The notes beneath the pieces are model-generated. The model did not search any database. It saw nothing but the letters and a program-made list of their open reading frames with translations, and was not told the DNA's origin. Of a DNA stretch of 42,950 nt, positions 7,562-14,941 are shown piece after piece. Position 1 is the first letter of the stretch, and each line of letters starts with the position of its first letter. The translations under genes and the position numbers were made by a program. Source of the DNA: Methanosarcinales archaeon Methan_01 (GTDB lineage Archaea; Halobacteriota; Methanosarcinia; Methanotrichales; Methanotrichaceae); the NCBI GenBank assembly GCA_001602645.1, contig LUYE01000022.1:1-42950 (forward strand). The letters run 5' to 3'.

Positions 7562-8551
7562 TCAATCCGTCCCCTCGCCACCCGACCCGCCCCCCGAATC
7601 GTGATCGTACTTCATCTTCGCCACGCAACCCCGGTCGCCGTTGTAGAGCCAGAGGAAGAGATTCTCCCAGAGGGCGATCTCATCGTCCAGGGTCTCGGGG
7701 AGAGGCAGGTGGAGGGATCTCAAGAGATCGAACCGGTAAAGGTCCACCGCTGACCGGATCCTCTCACCGTAGCTCTGAGCCTGGGCGACGGCCGCCCTAT
7801 ACGATATGAAGGCGAGGACCACCCCTCCCGCCAAGACCAGAGCCCCTTCTCTCTGGAACCCCAGACCGCCCAGATATAGGGAGCCTCCAATTGAGACGAT
7901 GGCGACGAGGGACGTGAAGTTCAGCAAGGCGACCATGGGGGTGAGAGCCTCCTCGACCTCCTCCTGGACCTTCTCCGGGAGGAGGGGCCAGAGCCGCGGC
8001 CACCAGAAGACGGTGTCCATCCCACCGCCGTAGGCGTCCTTGGAGTAGTCCTCGGCGGCTCGGAGGGCGTTGCCGAGACGAGTGGGCATCAGCCGCTCTC
8101 TCTTAGGATAGCCGTAGAAGAGCTCAGCCTGAAGCTCGTTGAACCTCGGCCCGTCGTCGTCCTCCTCAGCCTTGCCAAAGTCCTCGTCCATCCTCTCATA
8201 TACGGCCCTCTCGCCCCACCTCGGCATGCCGGCGAAGTGGCGGTACAGCCACCGGGGCCAGTAGCCCTCGTAGAAGCGGACCGTCGGCCGGGTGAGGGGC
8301 ATGAGGAGGTAGGCTAGGACCGTGATCAGGATCAGGGCTCCGACGAGGATCAGGATCTGAGCCGAGAGCCCGCCCTCCTGCCCTTTGACCATCCACTCCT
8401 GCTGCCAGAGAGCCAGGGCCTTCCCAAATCCGAGGGGCCAGGCACTTATCAGGACGGCGATCGAGGCGGCGATGAAGGCAGGAAACCAGTAGGCTAAGAG
8501 GAAGTTTCGGTCCAGAAGGCCCGATGCCTTGTCCAGGAAGTTTCCGAGCAT
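7562..8551 (-). CDS. Conserved multi-pass membrane protein of unknown function
   Basis: The 329-residue protein has hydrophobic spans near residues 18-45, 65-90, 205-232 and 236-255, with a cytoplasmic or external loop of about 115 residues between the second and third. That loop carries RLMPTRLGNALRAAEDYSKD and FWWPRLWPLLPEKVQEEVE, a pattern I associate with a family of bacterial membrane proteins without known function. The C-terminus is hydrophilic and glycine-rich. It is the last gene of a tight operon behind a zinc-ribbon protein (30-base gap) and a stub resembling the start of CHAT-domain proteins. The context suggests a signalling or conflict role at the membrane, but nothing in the sequence gives an activity. 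Confidence 0.7.
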   Translation of the reverse strand: MLGNFLDKASGLLDRNFLLAYWFPAFIAASIAVLISAWPLGFGKALALWQQEWMVKGQEGGLSAQILILVGALILITVLAYLLMPLTRPTVRFYEGYWPRWLYRHFAGMPRWGERAVYERMDEDFGKAEEDDDGPRFNELQAELFYGYPKRERLMPTRLGNALRAAEDYSKDAYGGGMDTVFWWPRLWPLLPEKVQEEVEEALTPMVALLNFTSLVAIVSIGGSLYLGGLGFQREGALVLAGGVVLAFISYRAAVAQAQSYGERIRSAVDLYRFDLLRSLHLPLPETLDDEIALWENLFLWLYNGDRGCVAKMKYDHDSGGGSGGEGTD

Positions 8552-8581
8552 GGTTTGCCCCTGAGAAGATCTGGTCCCGTC

Positions 8582-8803
8582 CTATCCGCCCTGGACCTCA
8601 AGCACCGTCCCGCATTTGGGGCAGTGGGCCCTCGTCCCCCGCCACTTTATATCCCGGGTTTTGATATTTTTATCGCAACGGGGGCATCGATAGCTATTGG
8701 CCTTGCCGCCCCTGATCTCGGACGTATCTGGGGTTCCGAAGACGTCGGCGCACTGTCGCGTTTCATCATCATTTTTATAGGCCTTCTTCCAATCCTCATT
8801 CAC
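8582..8803 (-). CDS. Small zinc-ribbon protein (73 aa)
   Basis: Two CxxC knuckles, YRCPRCDKNIK and HCPKCGTVLEV, lie in the C-terminal half and form a classical zinc ribbon, the sort found in DNA-binding or protein-scaffold domains. The N-terminal 35 residues are polar. ATG 8803 overlaps the stop of the upstream gene in an ATGA arrangement, and GAGGTGA lies 9 bases before it, so start and translational coupling are well supported. Its function is unknown. Confidence 0.75.
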   Translation of the reverse strand: MNEDWKKAYKNDDETRQCADVFGTPDTSEIRGGKANSYRCPRCDKNIKTRDIKWRGTRAHCPKCGTVLEVQGG

Positions 8804-9147
8804 GAATTGTCACCTCTCGCTTTCTCGGTGATCCCCTGGATCACCTCATCGCCGTCGGCGTCCGGACCTGCCTGCCGGCACGCCACCTTGCCGGAGACCT
8901 TGGAGCCGATCCAGCGGCTCAGCTCGTCGATAAGCCGCTTCTGTTCAGCCATCCGATCGCCAGGAGAGGAGTGGCGGTCCAGATGGCCCTGGAGGTCCAG
9001 GATGGCAGTGGTGTTAGGATCTTGAAGGTCGAGGTTCACCTCCTGGTCTGCAAGGTAGTCTCCTGAGGCGTCCTTCAGCACCCAGCGCCAACGCTGAGGG
9101 TCTTTATAGTCGACAACTTCAAGAAGCAGTCCGTCTCCTCTCGCCAT
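8800..9147 (-). CDS. Stub resembling the N-terminal domain of CHAT-protease proteins
   Basis: The first 60 residues (LLLEVVDYKDPQRWRWVLKD, then SGDYLADQEVNLDLQDPN) resemble the opening domain of many bacterial CHAT-domain (caspase-like) proteins, which typically read '...RWRW.L.D..G.fLADHeV.LD'. A helical part with RLIDELSRWIGSKVSGKVA follows, also as in those proteins. The frame then stops at 115 residues, so the caspase-like domain is absent. It is either a stand-alone adaptor or a truncated relic. It heads an operon: its stop overlaps the zinc-ribbon gene, and the membrane protein follows. The family link is from memory of the pattern and needs a profile search. Confidence 0.5.
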   Translation of the reverse strand: MARGDGLLLEVVDYKDPQRWRWVLKDASGDYLADQEVNLDLQDPNTTAILDLQGHLDRHSSPGDRMAEQKRLIDELSRWIGSKVSGKVACRQAGPDADGDEVIQGITEKARGDNS

Positions 9148-9332
9148 GAGACCATCTTAAGAAGTTGAAAGAATTATAACTTTCGGTATTTATATTCCGG
9201 CTGAGAAGGCGGGAGAATGCAATCGGATCTTTGTTGAGTGGTAAAAAATGCAGCCACCCGGAATCGAGGGGGAGCTTCCTCCTCCTCTTCTAATCTCCGG
9301 GGACTATCAGCTCTCAGGGCAATTTCGAGACT

Positions 9333-10097
9333 TCAGAGCTCGATCCCCAGCGCCTCCTTCAAGGCCTTGACGTCGGTGGTCGCCTCCCCCCGCTCAGCCG
9401 AAACGTTGGAGAGGGAGGCGAGGGTCGCCTCCGTTGCGTTGGTTGCTGCCACCGTAACGTTCCCGAGGGTGCTGAGGGCCCTCACCTTCTCCGCCGGTGG
9501 CGCCACCAGGACGTTCCCCAGGACCTTCACGTCCATCGGCTCCGTCGCATTGGAGGTGCTGGCGGCAGCTGATCCCGGACCGACGGTGCTGAGGTCGGTG
9601 GTCCTCTCGGCGGAGGCGTTCAGGCCTCCACCCAGGGTCGCCGCCTCCACGGGTTCCGTGGCGTTGGTGGTGCTGGCGGGCGTCATATCCAAATCGAGGG
9701 TGCTGAGGTCCGTGGCGTTCCCGGCGGCAGATGCCACCAGGCCGCCTCCCAGGGACCTCAGCTCCGTCGGCTCCAGGGCCCCGGGCCCGACCCCGATCAC
9801 CTCAACCTCTGCCACCTCGGAGCCGTTGCCGAGCGAGCCGATGGCGGTCTCATTGGCGTCAACGGCTAAAGAATCGTTGGTGAAGTTGGCGAAGTCGGTG
9901 GTGTTGGTTCTGTTCATGGTGTCGTTCAGGGTGGCGTTCGTCACGATCTCGTCGCCGGCGACCGGATCTTCATCGACCAGGTTCATGTTGGTCGGGTCCT
10001 CTCCGACCTCCGACGCCGCCGAAATCGGGGCGGCGGCTGCGAGGATGGAGACGATCGCCATGGCCATCAAATACTTGGACATCTTGTTTCGGATCAT
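9333..10097 (-). CDS. Secreted, sequon-rich repeat protein
   Basis: Residues 1-28 are a signal peptide (basic MIRNKMSK, then a hydrophobic AMAIVSILAAAAPISA core). The mature chain of about 226 residues has 15 N-x-S/T sequons, so it would be heavily N-glycosylated in an archaeon. It contains imperfect repeats of the form 'NATDLSTL...ASTTNATEPV...LGGGLNAS', seen at about residues 125-160 and 162-195, low in aromatic residues and in Cys. The start at 10097 is fixed by AGGAGG nine bases upstream. No anchor is visible at the C-terminus. Surface or sheath matrix is a reasonable guess. Its mRNA leader shares sequence with that of the secreted protein at 14942-15880. Confidence 0.65.
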   Translation of the reverse strand: MIRNKMSKYLMAMAIVSILAAAAPISAASEVGEDPTNMNLVDEDPVAGDEIVTNATLNDTMNRTNTTDFANFTNDSLAVDANETAIGSLGNGSEVAEVEVIGVGPGALEPTELRSLGGGLVASAAGNATDLSTLDLDMTPASTTNATEPVEAATLGGGLNASAERTTDLSTVGPGSAAASTSNATEPMDVKVLGNVLVAPPAEKVRALSTLGNVTVAATNATEATLASLSNVSAERGEATTDVKALKEALGIEL

Positions 10098-10165
10098 CGT
10101 AGTTAACCTCCTATCGAGGACGGACCCCCTCGACGGAGGGTCCGATCTGCTGCCTTCCTGCGGCC
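10098..10165 (-). promoter_or_regulatory. Structured 5' leader, copy 1
   Basis: Read leftward, the leader has a hairpin with GGACCC/GGGTCC arms (10122-10143), then the motif GGTCCGTCCTCGA (10114-10126), which overlaps the hairpin's 3' arm, then AGGAGG (10107-10112) and the ATG. A TATA-like TTATATTC lies near 10190, so the transcript would start near 10160. The same motif, again next to a hairpin, precedes the gene at 15880. Confidence 0.55.
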
Positions 10166-10371
10166 TTAAGATAAAGATCTCATTTGAATATAAGCTGAAT
10201 GCAAGTCCGGACCGCCGCCATCTCGGACCCGCGTGCCCGGCCCCCGGCGAACTCTGGAGGGATGTACTGAATCGGGAGGGCAGATCGCCGAGGGCTCTCG
10301 GGGCGGGTCCGGGCGTGGATTCAATCTGTATTTTTTATAAATCTATATATATGGTACCGAACACGGCAGCC

Positions 10372-10692
10372 CTATCCTTCCCACCGGCCTCCTTCCGATG
10401 GGCGTAAAGCTCCCGGCCTCTCGTTCCCGGCCCCCTGGCAAGGGAGAGGAGGTAAACTGAAACTCTTGCGTTTCGCCAGTGGGCTATCGGGGAGAGGCCG
10501 AGCCGTCTCCAGAGGCCGATATTCTCGGCGGCCCCGTCCCACGAGGCCGGCCTTCCGCAGAACCGGCACCTCGGGCCGGATCGAATGAGGGGTGCGGGAG
10601 GCCGGTCCTCCGCTCCAACGCCGGATCGCCTCCTCCTTCGAGGTGGTGGCCTTCCAGACCATCCCGCCGGTGCAGAGGCGAGTTTTGACCAT
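10372..10692 (-). other. Possible decayed small Cys-containing gene behind the permease
   Basis: ATG 10692 overlaps the permease stop (TGATG), and the frame begins MVKTRLCTGGMVWKATTSKE, which looks protein-like, but then becomes a Pro/Arg-rich GC frame. In another frame of the same strand the region reads RCRFCGRPASWDGAAENIG and ends in IYIDL at about 10338. A single gene broken by a frameshift would explain both; chance open frames in GC-rich DNA are the alternative. The rest of 10166-10691 has no gene that I can support, only a TATA-like stretch at 10329-10352. Confidence 0.25.
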
Positions 10693-11906
10693 CACTCCCC
10701 CCGGAGGGCCACGATGGGGTCGAGGACGGCGGCCCTGTTCGCCGGATATATCCCGGCGACGGTGGTGATCAAGACGCCGAAGACGAGGCCGAGGGCCACC
10801 GACTGGACCGTCACCTCCTGGGGTATATTCGCCACCATTCCCACGAGATCCGAGACGAGGACCCCGAGGACTATCCCCACGACGCTGCTCACAAGGCCGA
10901 GCATACCGGCGTCCAGGAGGTAGAGGGTCCTGACGTCCCAGGCCGTCGCCCCGATCGCCTTCATCACCCCGATCTCGGAGGTCCGCTCCCTCACCGTCAG
11001 CATCATGACGTTGGATATCCCGATCGCCCCGACGACGAGAGATATGCCGCCTATGCCGGCGAGGGCGTACTTGATCATGCTCAGGACCTCCAGCATCGAC
11101 TCAAACCTCGTCGTCATCGCCTCGACGTTGTAGGCCTCGTTCCTGTGAATCCTGGATAGCTCCTTCTCAATCTTCTCAGCCAGGTCCTCCACCTCTGCCG
11201 AGTCCTCGGCCCTGACGGTGATGCTGTCGTAGTGATAATCCCCGGCGTCGAGGAACTCCTCCATCGCCCTGTGGGTGATGTATATGCCGGCGTTGGAGGC
11301 GTAGGTAGGGTCCTCGTCCTCCTCCAAAACCCCCACCACCTTGAAGTCCATGTAGCGGTCCTCGTCGTCCGAGTACAGCCTTATCTGGTTCCCGGGGGAG
11401 ATGTCCATCCTGAAGTACTCCTCCGCTATCTCGTGGCTGACCACCGCCGCCTTGTAGTCGGACCCGGTCAAAAACCGGCCCCGGGCCACCGCCTCCTTCA
11501 GATCGTCGTGGTTCTCAGGGGATAACCCGACGACGGTGGCGGAGGTGTTGTCCCCCCGGTAGGAGAGGAGGGCTCTTGAGGTCTTGAGGGGGTATGCCGC
11601 CTCGACCCCCAGGACGTTCTCAACTATCTTGACGTCTCTGTCGTCGAACTCCGCGGGCTCCTCAGGGGTCGAGGCGGGCCGCTCTCCCGGCCCCATCCCC
11701 ATCCCCGATCCGGGCCTAACGGTGATGAGGTCCATATCGAAGTCGCTGAACCGCTCGGTTACGCCGCCGTAGAGCCCCTGGCCCACCGACAGGAGGGCGA
11801 CTATCGAGATCACCCCAATGATGATCCCGAGGCTCGACATCAGGGCCCTCCTCCGGTCGGCCCGGAAGCTCAAGAGGACGTACTCCAGCATGTCCTTCGG
11901 CTTCAA
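10692..11906 (-). CDS. MacB/FtsX-type ABC transporter permease
   Basis: The protein of about 404 residues has the layout of MacB-type permeases: one N-terminal membrane span (RRALMSSLGIIIGVISIVALLSVG), a periplasm-facing domain of about 230 residues (MacB_PCD), then three spans in an FtsX domain from about residue 275 (YALAGIGGISLVVGAIGISNVM ... GIYPANRAAVLDPIVALRGE). The conserved VRERTSEIGVMKAIGAT loop that contacts the ATPase is present. Such transporters work by mechanotransmission, exporting or releasing peptides and lipoproteins outside the membrane. The start may be TTG 11906 or ATG 11891. It is the last firm gene of a five-gene operon with its ATPase and three secreted or peripheral proteins. 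Confidence 0.85.
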   Translation of the reverse strand: MKPKDMLEYVLLSFRADRRRALMSSLGIIIGVISIVALLSVGQGLYGGVTERFSDFDMDLITVRPGSGMGMGPGERPASTPEEPAEFDDRDVKIVENVLGVEAAYPLKTSRALLSYRGDNTSATVVGLSPENHDDLKEAVARGRFLTGSDYKAAVVSHEIAEEYFRMDISPGNQIRLYSDDEDRYMDFKVVGVLEEDEDPTYASNAGIYITHRAMEEFLDAGDYHYDSITVRAEDSAEVEDLAEKIEKELSRIHRNEAYNVEAMTTRFESMLEVLSMIKYALAGIGGISLVVGAIGISNVMMLTVRERTSEIGVMKAIGATAWDVRTLYLLDAGMLGLVSSVVGIVLGVLVSDLVGMVANIPQEVTVQSVALGLVFGVLITTVAGIYPANRAAVLDPIVALRGE

Positions 11907-11949
11907 GGATGCTCATCCCCGAAAGCCCCTCTGAGCTTCGACGACGGGG

Positions 11950-12876
11950 TCAATGTCTCTTGCTCCTCTTCCGCCAGAAGTAAGCGCCTCCGATAACCGT
12001 CGGCAAGAGGACCGCCGCCGCTGCCTTCGTCATCCCCGTCCTCTCCTCTCCGGGCGGGCCCCTCCCACCGCTGGCGGCTTCTGCCCCAGGCTTGAGGGTG
12101 GTGGTGTAGACCTCCGACTCGTGCCAGGTGTCACCATTCTTGAACCTCGCCCGGAACAAAAGGTCGACGGCCTCGGCGGGAGACGCGGCCGTGAGGTCGA
12201 AGTCTATGGTGAAGATCTCGTCCGCCTCCATCGTCCCGATGTAGTACTCTTTGGGCGAGAACTCCACCCCTTCGGCCTCGGGAACGACCGTCACCGCGTT
12301 GAGGGTGTTCTGCCGGGGATTTGCGACGTCGAGGCTCGCGCTAGCGGAGGTCGGAGCCTCGGCCTGGATCAGCATGACGTCGGAGGAGTCGACCTTCACC
12401 GGGACCTTCCGGTTCATCTCCGACGGAGCCTCCCGGTATCCGCTGACGATGTGGGCGTCGAGGAAGCTGGTTCCATCGGTCGTCGTCTCGTCGGCCTTGA
12501 TGTTGAAGTAGACCGTGATCCTGTCGCCGGGCCCGATGGTTCCGACGTCCAGATAAGGAGCGGTCAGGACTTCTATCCTTTCCGTCCCGTTCAGCTCGAC
12601 CCGGTATATGGGCACGGTGAAGGAGAAGTCCTCCCTCTGGTAGGAGACGACGTATTGATCGGCGGAGTTCTCGATGACTATCGATACGATCCCGGTGTCA
12701 CCGGGCATCAGAACCTCCGGCGAGACCGAAGACTCGATCACGATCGTCGGCTCGGGGACGCGGTACATGTAGCTGTGGGTGTAGGCTAAGGCCCCGGGGG
12801 CGAGGGCGGAGCCCAAGATCAGGATCGAGGCCAAAAGGGCGAAAGCCCGATTCGATATCAGACAGTCCTTCGGCAT
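11950..12876 (-). CDS. Secreted, membrane-anchored accessory protein of the ABC exporter (COG1361-like)
   Basis: ATG 12876 is chosen because it overlaps the ATPase stop as TGATG and has AGGAGG upstream. The 308-residue product has a signal peptide (RAFALLASILILGSALAPGALA), two Ig-like beta domains (VSPEVLMPGDTGIVSIVIENSA; ASASLDVANPRQNTLNAVTV, typical of COG1361/NEW3-type modules), a Gly/Pro hinge at about 275-290 and a C-terminal span (TKAAAAVLLPTVIGGAYFW) followed by a basic tail RKRSKRH. It would sit outside the membrane, held by its C-terminus. In many archaea a protein of this kind lies between a MacB-type ATPase and permease, as here, and probably serves as an extracellular adaptor. Confidence 0.75.
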   Translation of the reverse strand: MPKDCLISNRAFALLASILILGSALAPGALAYTHSYMYRVPEPTIVIESSVSPEVLMPGDTGIVSIVIENSADQYVVSYQREDFSFTVPIYRVELNGTERIEVLTAPYLDVGTIGPGDRITVYFNIKADETTTDGTSFLDAHIVSGYREAPSEMNRKVPVKVDSSDVMLIQAEAPTSASASLDVANPRQNTLNAVTVVPEAEGVEFSPKEYYIGTMEADEIFTIDFDLTAASPAEAVDLLFRARFKNGDTWHESEVYTTTLKPGAEAASGGRGPPGEERTGMTKAAAAVLLPTVIGGAYFWRKRSKRH

Positions 12877-13553
12877 CAAGATGGTTCCTCCTGAACCCGA
12901 CCGTCTATCATCCAGATGACGCGGCTGCAGTATTCCGTCGTCTCAATATCGTGGGTCACCATGACTATGGTGCGACCGTCTCTGTTAAGCTCGTTCATGA
13001 TCTCGATGATCTCTCTTCTGCTCTTCTGATCGAGGTTTCCCGTCGGCTCGTCGGCGAGGATCAAGGAGGGGTCGTTGGCGAGGGCCCTGGCGATGGCCAC
13101 CCTCTGCCTTTCACCTCCGGAGAGGTTGGTGGGGCTGTAGTTGAGCCGGTGCCCGAGCCCCACCGCCTCGAGGAGCTCCTCTGCTCGATCTCTCCTCTCC
13201 TCCCTCGGCAGCTCTTTGAGGGTCATCGGAAGCTCGACGTTCCTCAGGTTCGAGATCCTGCCGATGAGGTTGAAGCTCTGGAAGACGAACCCGATCTCGT
13301 CTCTCCTTATTCTGGCCAGATCGCCATCGGATAGGCGTCCGAGATCCTGGCCCTTCAGGAGGGCCCTCCCCCTGGAGGGGCGGTCAAGACCGCCAAGGAT
13401 GTTCATGAGGGTGCTCTTTCCGCAGCCCGAGGGCCCCATCAGGGCCACAAACTCCCCCTCCTCGATCTGGAGGTTGATCCCCCTCAGGACAGGAACATCC
13501 ATCTCACCGACCCTGTAGCTCTTCTCCAGCTCCGCCACCTCTACCAGGGGCAT
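12876..13553 (-). CDS. MacB/LolD-type ABC transporter ATPase
   Basis: The 225 residues form a complete ABC ATPase: Walker [10 protein letters not shown] at 40-48, Q-loop [11 protein letters not shown] at 89-99, signature [15 protein letters not shown] at 144-158, Walker [13 protein letters not shown] at 164-175 and switch His in VMVTHDIET. The Q-loop sequence and short length place it in the MacB/LolD group, which pairs with FtsX-type permeases. GGAGGTGA stands five bases before the ATG. The gene overlaps the secreted protein upstream by 13 bases and the adaptor downstream by one base, so it belongs to the same transcript as the permease at 10692. Confidence 0.9.
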   Translation of the reverse strand: MPLVEVAELEKSYRVGEMDVPVLRGINLQIEEGEFVALMGPSGCGKSTLMNILGGLDRPSRGRALLKGQDLGRLSDGDLARIRRDEIGFVFQSFNLIGRISNLRNVELPMTLKELPREERRDRAEELLEAVGLGHRLNYSPTNLSGGERQRVAIARALANDPSLILADEPTGNLDQKSRREIIEIMNELNRDGRTIVMVTHDIETTEYCSRVIWMIDGRVQEEPS

Positions 13554-14233
13554 GGTTCACCTCCGGCCGTTTCGGCGGGGCGGCCGTTATCTAACGCCTC
13601 GGTCTGGAGGGATGGGAAGGTGAGCCTGTAGCTCGTCGTCTCTCCGTCGGTCAGCGTCAGGTTCCCGCACCCCACCTGGACGCCGTTCTCCTCACAGGTT
13701 CTGATGGTGATGTGGCCTGCCGTCCTCCCCTCGGCGGACCTCTGCCTCTCTTTGAACTCCACCAGGTCGGCGTCGAGGATGGTGCAGTTCTCTTCGCTGG
13801 TCTGGTTGATGTGGACCAGAACGAAATGGTTCTCTCCCAAGATCATCCCTCCCAGGGTGGTGCTCGAGCCTTCAGACTTTGATATCTCATCCCTGATCTC
13901 ATCGAGGCTCCGGTTCTCCCTCAGCATGTCTCTGGCGAGGGTCGGGGGGATCCTTTTCGTATCTATTAGCCATATCTGAAGGAAGTAGGTCTCACCCCTC
14001 TCCAGGGCGAACCCCCCCGCCCGGAAGGGCCCGCCAGGTGAGCGGCCGTCTCCGCGGGGCTCTGGCCCAGGCCACACCCCCTCCGGCGGGATGGGTTCGG
14101 GAGGGATGGACCCTTCGGAGGCCGAGATCGGCCGGTCCGCCGGGGCCAGGCCCTCTCCGGAGGGGGATGATAGGGCGGTCGTCATCATGGAGACGAGGAT
14201 AGCGAGGAAGACCGGAATCTGGACCATCTTCAC
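13541..14233 (-). CDS. Secreted protein of unknown function in ABC exporter operon
   Basis: The GTG at 14233 overlaps the stop of the gene upstream (GTGA). A signal peptide (MVQIPVFLAILVSMMTTALS) is followed by a Pro/Gly-rich linker to about residue 70 and a domain with RGETYFLQIWLIDTKRI, NRSLDEIRDEIS, ENHFVLVHINQT and GHITIRT. The order 'leucine-rich helix, ETxF/Y strand, later GH strand' recalls the neighbouring 179-residue protein (RRSIEEVKMLIEE ... GHVVGRIETR), so the two may be diverged relatives. Several Cys residues (EENCTI, RTCEENGVQVGCGN) could form disulphides outside the cell. I do not recognise a named family. Being in the exporter operon, it may be the exporter's substrate or sensor. 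Confidence 0.6.
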   Translation of the reverse strand: MKMVQIPVFLAILVSMMTTALSSPSGEGLAPADRPISASEGSIPPEPIPPEGVWPGPEPRGDGRSPGGPFRAGGFALERGETYFLQIWLIDTKRIPPTLARDMLRENRSLDEIRDEISKSEGSSTTLGGMILGENHFVLVHINQTSEENCTILDADLVEFKERQRSAEGRTAGHITIRTCEENGVQVGCGNLTLTDGETTSYRLTFPSLQTEALDNGRPAETAGGEPCPW

Positions 14234-14769
14234 AGGGATCCTTCCTTGGGGGGGGTGTCCAGGCGGATCCTGTACCTGCCTCTGAGAGCCCCCTCTTTTA
14301 TCACCAGGTTCCCGAGGCCCTCTCCGCCGGCGCCCAACGGCTTCTCTCTCGTCTCTATCCGCCCGACGACGTGGCCCATCATCTCAGATGATCGGATCCC
14401 ACCCCGACCTCCTATCTCGGCGACGTTGGCTCTGAGGACCGTCTCGGTCTCTTGGTATCCGTAGTAGAGGTCCACCAGCCGGAAGTCCTTGCCGTCGAGG
14501 CTCAGATCGCCCTGGTATATGAAGGTGGGGTCAGCCTCCTCCTCGATCAGCATCTTCACCTCCTCGATGCTCCTTCTACAGGTGAGGAGCTCCCTGATCT
14601 GGGTGGGGCTGAGGAGCCTCAGCCCTTCGATCTCTATCTTCAGGGGCAGAGCGGCCGCGAGGGATGGCCCCCTCGGCCCAAAGGCTAAGCCGCACTTGAC
14701 GGCCGACGTCTTCCTAGGGAGAGCGGATGAGCCGATCTTCAGTTCGGGAATTGTCGCGTCTTTCATCAT
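14230..14769 (-). CDS. Uncharacterised protein heading the ABC exporter operon (179 aa)
   Basis: The frame opens at ATG 14769 with GAGGTGA shortly upstream. It has no signal peptide. Recognisable pieces are LLSPTQIRELLTCRRSIEEVKMLIEE, then TFIYQGDLSLDGKDFRLVDL, GHVVGRIETREKP and LVIKEGALRGRYRIRLDT. This looks like an alpha/beta domain with strand-rich second half and shares a plan with the secreted protein behind it. Family unknown. Its stop overlaps the next start, so it is translated with the rest of the operon (14769 down to 10692). Confidence 0.55.
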   Translation of the reverse strand: MMKDATIPELKIGSSALPRKTSAVKCGLAFGPRGPSLAAALPLKIEIEGLRLLSPTQIRELLTCRRSIEEVKMLIEEEADPTFIYQGDLSLDGKDFRLVDLYYGYQETETVLRANVAEIGGRGGIRSSEMMGHVVGRIETREKPLGAGGEGLGNLVIKEGALRGRYRIRLDTPPKEGSL

Positions 14770-14941
14770 CTCCGGTCACCTCGGGTCCTGGGCAGTGGGC
14801 CTTCATCAGGCCCCCGACCCATCAAGACGCCGGATTTGGATCCGTCGGTGCCCGTCGGGGCTGGGGTGGTCGGGCCGCCGGGCCCCTCCAGCCCCGATCT
14901 CCGCATCGGATGTATCCGGAATCCTCCCACCGAATCTCCGG

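Noticed and set aside
8555-9025. Rightward 156-codon open frame
   Set aside because: It lies opposite the zinc-ribbon and CHAT-like genes, which have overlapping starts and stops, Cys knuckles and ribosome sites; the rightward frame shows none of these.
9238-10407. Rightward 389-codon open frame
   Set aside because: Antisense to a gene with signal peptide, ribosome site and sequons; Ser/Ala/Arg-rich shadow of GC-rich DNA.
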